DNA of 64,000 nucleotides from Deltaproteobacteria bacterium. GTDB lineage: Bacteria > Myxococcota > Kuafuiibacteriia > Kuafuiibacteriales > Kuafuiibacteriaceae. The notes beneath the pieces are model-generated. The model saw only the letters and a program-made list of their open reading frames with translations. It did no database searches and was not told the origin of the DNA. This document shows, piece after piece, positions 44,992 through 52,671 of this stretch; within the stretch, counting starts at the first letter, position 1, and every line of letters starts with the position of its first letter. The position numbers were made by a program, and so were the translations under genes. The stretch lies in contig JADJBV010000001.1 of the NCBI GenBank assembly GCA_016703535.1, positions 1,426,001 through 1,490,000 on the forward strand, given 5' to 3'.

Positions 44992-46481
44992 TCGGCGGCT
45001 CCTTGGGCGGCACCCGCGGCGGCAGGCGTGGCCCGGACGATGATGCGGTTTTTGCCGAGATATTTGGCCTTCACCCGGGCCACGTCTTCGGGCGTGACGC
45101 CCTGATAACGGGAAAGGTCCCAGGCCAACTTCCCCGGATCACCGAGGTAAAATTGGTAGAGCTGGAGTTGTTCGGCCCGGCCACCCATGTTGCCGAGTTG
45201 CTCCAGGCCCCGGATGATCCCGGTTTCCCGGAAGTTGAGGGCTCGATCCAGCTCCTCCCAAGTGGCGGGCTTTTGATCGATCTCGTCGAGCACCTGAAAC
45301 ACCGCCTTTTCGGCCTCTTCCAGGGTGCGGCCCGGCCGGACCACCACGTCGATGCTGAAGCGCCCACCCGAAAGTTGTTCGCTGAAGTGGGCCGAGCTGC
45401 TTTGGGCGATGAGGTCATCGTACGAAACGCGCTTGTCGAGCCGCGAGGACCGGGTCCCCGAAAGGACGTAGGCCAACAGGTCCAAGGCCGCCGCGTCCTC
45501 GGAGAAGGCCGAGGGCCCGGGCCAGACCACGCTGAACTTGGGCAAGCGGCCCACCGGCTCCTGCCAGTCGATCCGCTTTTCCCCGGCCAAAACTGGCATC
45601 GGCGGCTGAGGCCGTTCGGGCTTGGCCCGGCCCTTGATGCTGCCGAAGTACTTCTGGATCAACGCCTTCACTTGTTCGGTCTGGAAGTCCCCGGCGACGG
45701 TCAACACTGCGTTGGCCGGCGTGTAGTTGGTGAGGAAGAAGTCCTGCACGTCGGCCAGGCTGGCGGCGCCGATGTCCTTCATCGAGCCGATCACGTCGCC
45801 AAAATAGGGGTGAGGTTCGGGGTACAAGGTTTTGGTGATTTGCTCCTCGAGCAGGCCGTAGGGCGCGTTTTCGACCGACTGGCGCCGTTCGTTCTGCACC
45901 ACGTCGATCTGATTCTTTAGGCTCTTTTCGGTGACCGAGGTCAGGAGGAAGCCCATCCGATCGGACTCCAACCACAAGGCGGTCTCCAGCTCGTTGGCCG
46001 GCACGGTCTCGAAGTAGTTGGTGCGATCGAAGTCGGTGGTGCCGTTGACGCCGGTGGCGCCGATCTGCTCCAGGATCTTGAAGTGTTGGTCTTCGCCGAC
46101 GTGCGGCGACCCTTGGAACATCATGTGTTCGAAGAGGTGGGCGAAGCCGGAGCGGCCGGCCCGCTCGTTGATCGCGCCCACGTGGTACCAGACGCTGACC
46201 GCCGCCAACGGCAGCCGGTTGTCCCGGTGCAAGATGACCGTCAGGCCGTTCTCCAGCTGGTACCGCTCAAAAAGCAGCTCCGGGAGTTTGGTGGCGGTCC
46301 GGGGCTTGCGTTTGCTGAGCTCGGCTTTGGGGGCGGGCGTCATGGCCCGGGCGGCGCCGCCCGGCGCGGCCATCGGCACCGGCACGTCGACCAACTCGGG
46401 GCTGGGGCCCTTTGGATCTTGGGGTGAGCTGCAGGCCAAGGCGAGGTGACACCCGGCGAACAGGGACCAACGTCGTTTCAT
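44988..46481 (-). CDS. M16 zinc metallopeptidase lipoprotein, catalytic subunit
   Basis: The 497-residue protein starts at ATG 46481 (MKRRWSLFAGCHLALACSS), whose Cys 17 in a lipobox shows it is a lipoprotein; the 132 codons upstream in frame are not signal-like. The zinc motif HLFEH (H115, E118, H119) is present, with the further glutamate expected near NERRQSVEN. It degrades peptides, probably in the periplasm, together with the overlapping inactive partner. Pitrilysin-type pairs of this sort are common in proteobacteria. Confidence 0.9.
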   Translation of the reverse strand: MKRRWSLFAGCHLALACSSPQDPKGPSPELVDVPVPMAAPGGAARAMTPAPKAELSKRKPRTATKLPELLFERYQLENGLTVILHRDNRLPLAAVSVWYHVGAINERAGRSGFAHLFEHMMFQGSPHVGEDQHFKILEQIGATGVNGTTDFDRTNYFETVPANELETALWLESDRMGFLLTSVTEKSLKNQIDVVQNERRQSVENAPYGLLEEQITKTLYPEPHPYFGDVIGSMKDIGAASLADVQDFFLTNYTPANAVLTVAGDFQTEQVKALIQKYFGSIKGRAKPERPQPPMPVLAGEKRIDWQEPVGRLPKFSVVWPGPSAFSEDAAALDLLAYVLSGTRSSRLDKRVSYDDLIAQSSSAHFSEQLSGGRFSIDVVVRPGRTLEEAEKAVFQVLDEIDQKPATWEELDRALNFRETGIIRGLEQLGNMGGRAEQLQLYQFYLGDPGKLAWDLSRYQGVTPEDVARVKAKYLGKNRIIVRATPAAAGAAQGAAE

Positions 46482-46563
46482 CGGCGCGGACCGTAGCCCA
46501 CCGCCCGCACGGCCGTCGAGTGGCGGTTGACCCGGCGCGCCCTTCGGTCGAAACCGGCAGACC

Positions 46564-47739
46564 ATGGCCACCGGGAACAGAATCATCCCTCGCCTGGTTC
46601 TCCTCCTGGTCGGCTTCGCCTTCGGCGCCTGCCGCTTCGACAACGACGAGCCGGCCCCCGAGATCCCGACCTCCGGTCGACCGGCCTGCGGCGACACCGC
46701 CAGCCTGTTCCCGAAACTTTTCGATTTCCTCGCCGCCGATCGATTTGCGCCGCTTCGCAGCGTGGTCGAGCGCAAGTTGTTGCCCAGCGAAGCCAACCCG
46801 AACCCCGATCCGTCGCTGCGGACCGTCTTGGCCGACGTGGTGCGCCTGGTGCGGCAGTTGGGCCTGGACGAAACCACCGCCGTCGCTCACCTGGCCACCC
46901 AGGGCGAGGTCGAGGCCAAGTTGACCCCACTTTTTGTGGTGATCTTGGAGTTCCTTGACGGTCGCCTCGACGGTCAAGATCACTACGCGGTCACCGAAGC
47001 CGCCGCTCACTTCGTCGACGTCTGCGATCCCGACGATCTGCTGAGCGCCATCGAAGATGTCCTGCGTTTTCAGAGCCCCTCTCGAGGAGAGCCGTGGGTG
47101 GTGGCGGTGTTCGGCGAGCTGAAGTTGCTGCTGACCGAGCCGATGTTGGCGCCGTTCCTCACCTCCTTTCAGCAGAGCCAAGACACCGGACGGCCGGCGA
47201 TCATCGGCTTGGTCCGGCAGATCATGGGCTTCATCGCCGACGACAACTTCACCATCTCCCGGGTCGAGACCTTACTCGAGAGTGCGGTCGATCCTTTGGT
47301 GGACGCCAGCTTGGAGGCCCGCATCGATCGCCTGGTGGCCCTGCTCGGGGAGGCGACCGATCGCCAACTCGGCATCTTGCCCAGTTTGCAAGGCGCCTTG
47401 CGGTGTGGGTTGCGCCACCCGCCCCAACGGGACGAGCTGATCGGCTTCCTCTACGACCTGGCGATCTCGCCCTCCCTCGGCCTGGATCGGGTGTTGGGTG
47501 GCCTGGAGGTGATTGAGTTGGCCGCCCTCCAAAGTGAACTTGGGCTCCTCGCCGACGTGATCAAGGTGGCCCGCACCGATCTCACCTTGCGGGACGATCT
47601 GCGCCGCCTGATCTCCCTGTTCCTCCGCCGGCCCGAGGTCGGGGAGGCCACGCCGGTCTTGATCGGCCTGCTCACCGAAGGGGTGGTCACCGAACTCCTC
47701 CACGGCGTGTTGACCATCTTGGAGGGCTGCGAGTCATGA
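46564..47739 (+). CDS. Helical lipoprotein of unknown function
   Basis: The 391-residue protein has a signal peptide with lipobox (LVGFAFGAC, Cys at 23) and then is nearly all helix (FLAADRFAPLRSVVERKLL; LTPLFVVILEFLDGRL). It resembles no known family to me. It diverges from the M16 pair over 82 bases and opens a three-gene operon with a FadL-type barrel and an FHA activator (ATGAGG overlap). Confidence 0.65.
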   Translation: MATGNRIIPRLVLLLVGFAFGACRFDNDEPAPEIPTSGRPACGDTASLFPKLFDFLAADRFAPLRSVVERKLLPSEANPNPDPSLRTVLADVVRLVRQLGLDETTAVAHLATQGEVEAKLTPLFVVILEFLDGRLDGQDHYAVTEAAAHFVDVCDPDDLLSAIEDVLRFQSPSRGEPWVVAVFGELKLLLTEPMLAPFLTSFQQSQDTGRPAIIGLVRQIMGFIADDNFTISRVETLLESAVDPLVDASLEARIDRLVALLGEATDRQLGILPSLQGALRCGLRHPPQRDELIGFLYDLAISPSLGLDRVLGGLEVIELAALQSELGLLADVIKVARTDLTLRDDLRRLISLFLRRPEVGEATPVLIGLLTEGVVTELLHGVLTILEGCES

Positions 47740-49064
47740 GGCGTTTGGCCCTCAGCGTGATCGTCCTGGTCGCCGCGTCCCCCGAGGCCAACGCCAACCC
47801 TTGGGATCTCTACGGCTACAACCCCCGGGCCTTGGCCATGGGCAACGCCCACACCGCCGCCGCGAGTGACTTCACCGCGGTCTACTACAACCCTGCCTCC
47901 CTGACGGCGGCGACTGAACCCAGCTTCGGCTTCGGACTTTTGGTCTCCGAGCCCCTGTTGTCCCTGGACTTCGAGCGCCCCGGCGCCGAACCCCGGGAAC
48001 CGCCGGCCTCCAATGGGATCAGCTTCGGCGCTTTGTTCCCGCTGGGGGGTCCAGCGTTTCGCAATCGAGTTGCGTTTGGCCTCGGCATCCACGTGCCGAC
48101 CAGCTCCCTCCTCGATGGTCAGGCCATCGACGCCGCCACCCCGCAGTGGATCATGTACCAGTCCCTGCCGCGCCGGATCGTCGCTTCCTTGGGGTTGGGC
48201 GTGATGCCCTTCGACTGGTTGTCGGTGGGCGTGGGCTTTCAGATTTTGGCCGGGGTCACCGGGCGCCTCGACTACGATCTCGATCTGGTGGCCGGCCGCT
48301 TCACCCAAAAGACCGTCGACTTCGACATTGTGCCCCAGGTGGCGCCGCTCTTCGGCGTGGAGTTGCGCCTGGTCCCCGGCCTGCGCATCGGCGCCAGTTA
48401 TCGGGCGGCGATCGGGGCGCCGGTGGATCTGCCGGTGTACATCGACATCACCGACATCGCCCAACTCGACGTCCAGACCAACTTCGAGGTCCAGTACACA
48501 CCCCACCAAATTTCGGTCGGCGCCAGCTACGAGTGGCCCGAACTTTCACTCTCCATCGCCGGCGACGTCACCTACGCCTTGTGGGGCCGAGCTCCGGATC
48601 CCTCGGTCGCTTCCAGCTTGGATCTGGGCGGCGATCTCTTCACCGGCACCGGCCTAGAAGGTGCCTTGGACGTGGCCCCCAACCCGCGCCTCGATCCGGG
48701 CTTTCGCAACGTGGTGCTCCCGCGGCTGGGGGTCGAACACTTGATCGGCCCCTTCGCCCTCCGGGGGGGCTACGCGCTGCGCCCCAGCCCCGCGCCTTCT
48801 CAGACCGGCCTCACCAACTGGGTCGACACCACCGCCCACCTCCTCAGCGTGGGGGCGGGGGTCCGCTTCCGAGATCCGCTGGAGGCCCTCCAAAACCCGC
48901 TGATCATCGACGCGGGCCTGGGCTGGTTGTTTTTGCCGGGCCGCAGCTACCAGAAGATCGATCCCGGCGATCCCGTCGGCAACTACCGGGCCTCGGGCAG
49001 CGTCTTGGCCTTCTCTTTGTCGCTCCGCTACGCCTTTGGCGAGGGGCCCACGGAGGCCCCATGA
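47736..49064 (+). CDS. FadL/OmpP1-type outer-membrane protein
   Basis: The 442-residue protein has a signal peptide and begins its mature part with NPWDLYGYNPRALAMGNAHTAAASDFTAVYYNPASLT, the hallmark of FadL/TodX channels that take up hydrophobic compounds. Many barrel strands follow and the C-terminus is SLRYAFGEG. It is coupled to the genes on both sides by ATGA-type overlaps, and its partner genes suggest shared regulation. Confidence 0.85.
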   Translation: MRRLALSVIVLVAASPEANANPWDLYGYNPRALAMGNAHTAAASDFTAVYYNPASLTAATEPSFGFGLLVSEPLLSLDFERPGAEPREPPASNGISFGALFPLGGPAFRNRVAFGLGIHVPTSSLLDGQAIDAATPQWIMYQSLPRRIVASLGLGVMPFDWLSVGVGFQILAGVTGRLDYDLDLVAGRFTQKTVDFDIVPQVAPLFGVELRLVPGLRIGASYRAAIGAPVDLPVYIDITDIAQLDVQTNFEVQYTPHQISVGASYEWPELSLSIAGDVTYALWGRAPDPSVASSLDLGGDLFTGTGLEGALDVAPNPRLDPGFRNVVLPRLGVEHLIGPFALRGGYALRPSPAPSQTGLTNWVDTTAHLLSVGAGVRFRDPLEALQNPLIIDAGLGWLFLPGRSYQKIDPGDPVGNYRASGSVLAFSLSLRYAFGEGPTEAP

Positions 49065-50929
49065 GCGCCCTGTTGGCGGTCACCGGGCCTCGAGCGGGCC
49101 TGCGTTATCCGCTGGGCGCGGCGGCCTTGATCTTTGGGCGAGCCTCCAGCTGCGACGTCCAGGTGATCGATCTTTCGGTGGCGCGGCAACACTTCGAGAC
49201 CCACTTCGAAGACGGCGCCCATCTGCTGCGCTGTTTGGGGTCGAGCAACGGCACCTTCCTCAACGGCCGTCGGATCTCTCCCGAAAGCAACGAGCGCCTG
49301 CGGCCCGGGGACGTCATCCAGGCCGGCACCACGGTCTTCGTGTATCAGGCCGAGCTCGAGTACCTGCGCGGGGAGGGCACCGACGTGATCGTCGCCCCCG
49401 AGCCGATCACCGCCATCCAACGTCGCCCGGTCACCGGCGAACCCGACGCCACCACCGCCCGGGTCTTGCTCGAGTTGTTGGCCAAAGCCGCCGCTGGCCA
49501 AGCCGGGGAGGCCGAAGATCCGCTGCAACGGGCCCTGGCGGTGATCTCCGCCCGTTTTTCGGCGGACCGGGCCTTCGTGCTCAAGGTCGACGCCGACGGC
49601 CAACTGGGGCGAGTGGCCCGCAGCTTTGGGCAAGGGCCGATCGTGGTCAGCCGCACCATGATCCGCACGGTGATCGAAGAACAACAAGCGGTGGCCTTTG
49701 GCGACGCGGCCGGGGCCTTTTTGCTGCAAGGGGGCGTCAGCTTGGCCGCCGGAGAGATCCGCTCCTTGTTGGCGGCGCCCTTGCTCTACGACCAACGCAC
49801 CTTCGGCGTGCTCCACGTCGATCGCAAAGATCGCCACGCCTATACGGTGGCGGACCTGGAGGCCTTCGCCGCCGCCAGCCGCTTGGTGGCCTTGATGTTG
49901 CTCGCGACCTCGGGCCTGGAGCAAAAACGGCGCACCAAGAGGAGAGCCCCGGCCCCGCGCCCCCTCGGCGACAGCCCCGTTTTTCAGCGCCTCTTGAAGG
50001 AGGCCGAACGGGCCGCTCGGACCGACAGCTCGGTGTTGTTGGTGGGGCCCACCGGCAGCGGCAAAGAGGTCTTGGCGCGGTTCCTTCACGAGCAGAGCCC
50101 CCGGGCCGAGGGCCCTTTTGTGGCCATCAACTGCGGCGCCATCCCCGAGGCTTTGGCCGAATCGGAGCTCTTCGGCCACGAGGCCGGCGCCTTCACCGGC
50201 GCGACCACCGCCAAAGTGGGCCTCTTCGAGGCGGCCAGCGGCGGCACCTTGTTCCTCGACGAGGTCGGCGCCACCCACAAAAACACCCAGACCAAGCTGC
50301 TGCGGGCCCTCCAGGAGCGGGTCTTTCAGCGGCTCGGCAGCACGACCTTACGGAGCGTCGAGCTCCGGGTGATCGCCGCCAGCGATCGTCCCTTGGCCCA
50401 CCTGGTGGCCGAGGGGCTGTTCCGGGCCGACCTGGCCTTTCGCCTGGCGGTGGTGACCTTGGAGGTCCCGCCCCTTTCGGCCCGGCCCGGAGACGTGCCG
50501 TTGTTGGCCCAGTCCTTCGTCCAGACGATCGCGCAGGAGATCGGGATGGGCGAAAAGCAGCTCGACCCCGAGGTCCTCGCGCGCCTCGAGGCCCGAGCCT
50601 GGCCGGGCAACGTCCGGGAGCTCCGCAACACCATCGAGCGCCTGGTGATCCTCTCGGAGGGCCCGCGGATCGGCCTAGGCGATCTGCCCACCGACCTGTT
50701 GGCCGGCCTCGATCAAGTGGATCGGGCCGCCCGCTCGGGCCAGACCTTGGCCGAGGTCTTGGCCGAGGTGGAGAAGGCGATGATCCTGCGGGCCATGGCC
50801 CGGACCGGTGGGGTCAAGGTCGCCGCCGCCGAAGCCTTAGGCATCTCCCGGGTGACCCTGGACGCCAAACTGAAGGCCTACGGTCGAGGGCCGGAAAAAA
50901 AATTCCGGGACCCCTCCACGGCCGAATAA
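49061..50929 (+). CDS. FHA-GAF-AAA+ sigma-54 activator
   Basis: The 622-residue protein starts at ATG 49061, overlapping the barrel stop as ATGA. An FHA domain (residues 1-100; GRASSCDVQV, GSSNGTFLNGRRI) is followed by a GAF-like sensor (about 130-285), an AAA+ domain with Walker A GPTGSGKE, an intact GAFTGA loop, LFLDEVGA and AWPGNVRELRNTIER, and a Fis-type helix-turn-helix (VAAAEALGISRVTLDAKL). FHA input suggests control by Ser/Thr kinases, common in Myxococcota. Confidence 0.9.
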   Translation: MSALLAVTGPRAGLRYPLGAAALIFGRASSCDVQVIDLSVARQHFETHFEDGAHLLRCLGSSNGTFLNGRRISPESNERLRPGDVIQAGTTVFVYQAELEYLRGEGTDVIVAPEPITAIQRRPVTGEPDATTARVLLELLAKAAAGQAGEAEDPLQRALAVISARFSADRAFVLKVDADGQLGRVARSFGQGPIVVSRTMIRTVIEEQQAVAFGDAAGAFLLQGGVSLAAGEIRSLLAAPLLYDQRTFGVLHVDRKDRHAYTVADLEAFAAASRLVALMLLATSGLEQKRRTKRRAPAPRPLGDSPVFQRLLKEAERAARTDSSVLLVGPTGSGKEVLARFLHEQSPRAEGPFVAINCGAIPEALAESELFGHEAGAFTGATTAKVGLFEAASGGTLFLDEVGATHKNTQTKLLRALQERVFQRLGSTTLRSVELRVIAASDRPLAHLVAEGLFRADLAFRLAVVTLEVPPLSARPGDVPLLAQSFVQTIAQEIGMGEKQLDPEVLARLEARAWPGNVRELRNTIERLVILSEGPRIGLGDLPTDLLAGLDQVDRAARSGQTLAEVLAEVEKAMILRAMARTGGVKVAAAEALGISRVTLDAKLKAYGRGPEKKFRDPSTAE

Positions 50930-50970
50930 AATCAAAGAGTTGCGGCTGGGTAGGGTCCAAGCCCCGCCGT

Positions 50971-51159
50971 CGGATCTTTTTCTCCGAGGCACCCAGCCCA
51001 CGGGTGTCGGTCAAAAAAGACGGGGAGGGTTCCTGAAATTCCGGCGTAGCCCCGCGGCCTTGGAGCGACTGCCCCTGAACCAGCGGGGGGCGGGGCCGAG
51101 GTAGGGCCCCCGGGTTGGGCCACCGACCTTCCCCATGGGCGGATCTTTTTCTCCGAGGC
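50971..51159. repeat. Two exact 20-bp direct repeats before the sigma factor gene
   Basis: CGGATCTTTTTCTCCGAGGC occurs at 50971-50990 and 51140-51159, 169 bases apart, within the 350-base stretch 50930-51279 that otherwise has no gene I can support. The repeat is itself weakly symmetric (CGGA...TCCG). It could be a regulatory site or a leftover of a small mobile element; the rest of the stretch is Pro/Gly-codon-like GC-rich sequence without a good start. Confidence 0.75.
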
Positions 51160-51279
51160 GCTTGGGTGTGCGCTGAATCACGCGATCGAGAAATAGCAGT
51201 CATTTCATGTGTCTGTCATCGCCGCCGGGGTTGGTCCGAGAGTTGGATTAGGGGGTCACGTCGCCTGGAGGTCACTTCG

Positions 51280-52062
51280 ATGATCAGCGCCCCCAACGTC
51301 CCCGCTACTCCCGCTCCGGTCGCCATGGCCCGCCGTGCCCCCCAGTGGGCGGTGCGCCCCGCGAACGATCGCTTCTTGCCCACCGGTCGGCCGGTCCGGG
51401 CCCAGCGGGTGGAGACGGCGGTCGAGCGGACCCCGGCGCCCCGCCGTCCTTCGATCCGGGAGGCCCGGCGAGCGATGAGTGAACTCGGGGATCTGGCCCT
51501 CCTCTCCAAGGTGGTGGCCGGCGACGACCTGGCCTTCGAGATCTTCCACCAGCGGTTCCGGGGCCTGATGGTCGCTTGCATCAGCCGGGTTGCGGTCCGC
51601 TCCGGCGTGCGGCTCAAGGCCGAAGATCTCAACGACGTGTTGGCCGAAGTTTCGCTGAACATGGTGGCCCACGACTACCGGCGCCTGAAGTTGTACCGGA
51701 CCGACGGCGGTTGTTCGGTCTCCAGCTGGATCGGCGTGATCGCCAGCTCCACCGCCCACGATCACCTGCGGAAGGCCCGGCGGCACCGGCTCGATCCGAT
51801 GCTCGACGCCGAGCTGGAGCGGGTGGCGCCTTCGGTCGATGGGCCGGACGCCGACATCATGGATCGGGAGCAGCGCAGCTTCGTGGACCAGGCGCTTTCG
51901 GGTTTCAGCACCCGGGACCGGCGTTTCGTCGAGCTCTACTTCCTGGACGCGATGGCCCCCGAGGCGATCGCGGTGCAGATGGGCGTTTCGGTCAGCACCG
52001 TCTACAGCAAAAAGGCCAAGATCAAGACCCGGCTCCAGTCCCTGGCCCGAGCCGCCGCCTGA
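51280..52062 (+). CDS. ECF-like RNA polymerase sigma factor
   Basis: The 260-residue protein starts at ATG 51280 after GGAGG eight bases upstream. The first 65 residues are a Pro/Arg-rich extension. Then come region 2 (SELGDLALLSKVVAGDDLAFEIFHQRF; LRKARRHR) and region 4 (LSGFSTRDRRFVELYFLDAMAPEAIAVQMGVSVSTVYSKKAKIKTRL), a clear sigma-70-type pattern without region 3. No anti-sigma gene is adjacent. Confidence 0.85.
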   Translation: MISAPNVPATPAPVAMARRAPQWAVRPANDRFLPTGRPVRAQRVETAVERTPAPRRPSIREARRAMSELGDLALLSKVVAGDDLAFEIFHQRFRGLMVACISRVAVRSGVRLKAEDLNDVLAEVSLNMVAHDYRRLKLYRTDGGCSVSSWIGVIASSTAHDHLRKARRHRLDPMLDAELERVAPSVDGPDADIMDREQRSFVDQALSGFSTRDRRFVELYFLDAMAPEAIAVQMGVSVSTVYSKKAKIKTRLQSLARAAA

Positions 52063-52094
52063 CCGGCCCTCGTTTTTCGTGTTAGAAGGCGCGG

Positions 52095-52664
52095 GTGCGC
52101 CGGATCCAAAAGCGCGGCTGGTCGGCCCGGGCCAAAGACGCCGGGGAACAGCGCTTGCGCGACCTGATCGCCTTCGAGAGGAAACGCGCCAAGGCCCACA
52201 TCGAATCGATTCGTCGCCGGGATCCTTCGGTCTCCCCCGATCGCCTGGCCCAACAGGTGTTGGGGCGCTGGACCAAGGTCGCGACCATCGAAGGCGGCAT
52301 GACCGGGGCCATGGGCTTCGCCGGGGTGGCGCTCAACTCTCTGCTCTTCACGTATTTTCAGCTGGCGGCGGTGGTGTCCATCGCCGAGGCCTACCAGATC
52401 CCCCTCGAAGGCGCCGCGGGTGAAGACGCGTTGTTGGAGGTCATGGGGCGAGCCCACGGGGTCGAAGATCTGGTGCGGGCCGGGCCTCGGGTGCTCGGCG
52501 CTTTGGCCAAGGCCCTGATGGTGCGCCATGGCCTCGGGTCCTTGTCCCGGCTGGTGCCGATGATCTCGGCGCCGATCGCGGCCAAGCTCAACGAACGGGA
52601 GATGGACAAGCTCGGCGCTTTGGCCATCCAACGCTTCGGCAACGTGATCATGCTCGGGTCCTGA
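52095..52664 (+). CDS. EcsC-like protein
   Basis: The 189-residue protein has a basic N-terminus and a hydrophobic core (IEGGMTGAMGFAGVALNSLLFTYFQLAAVVSIAEAYQIPLEG) with the glycine-rich pattern and 'IAEAYxxP' segment of EcsC-type proteins, whose molecular role is unclear. It lies in a row after the sigma factor (32 bases) and before the surface-antigen-like gene. Confidence 0.6.
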   Translation: MRRIQKRGWSARAKDAGEQRLRDLIAFERKRAKAHIESIRRRDPSVSPDRLAQQVLGRWTKVATIEGGMTGAMGFAGVALNSLLFTYFQLAAVVSIAEAYQIPLEGAAGEDALLEVMGRAHGVEDLVRAGPRVLGALAKALMVRHGLGSLSRLVPMISAPIAAKLNEREMDKLGALAIQRFGNVIMLGS

Positions 52665-52671
52665 GCGGCGC

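Noticed and set aside
48146..49060. N-terminal extension of the FHA activator frame by 305 codons
   Set aside because: It overlaps the FadL-type gene entirely; the ATGA-coupled start at 49061 gives an FHA domain beginning at the right place.
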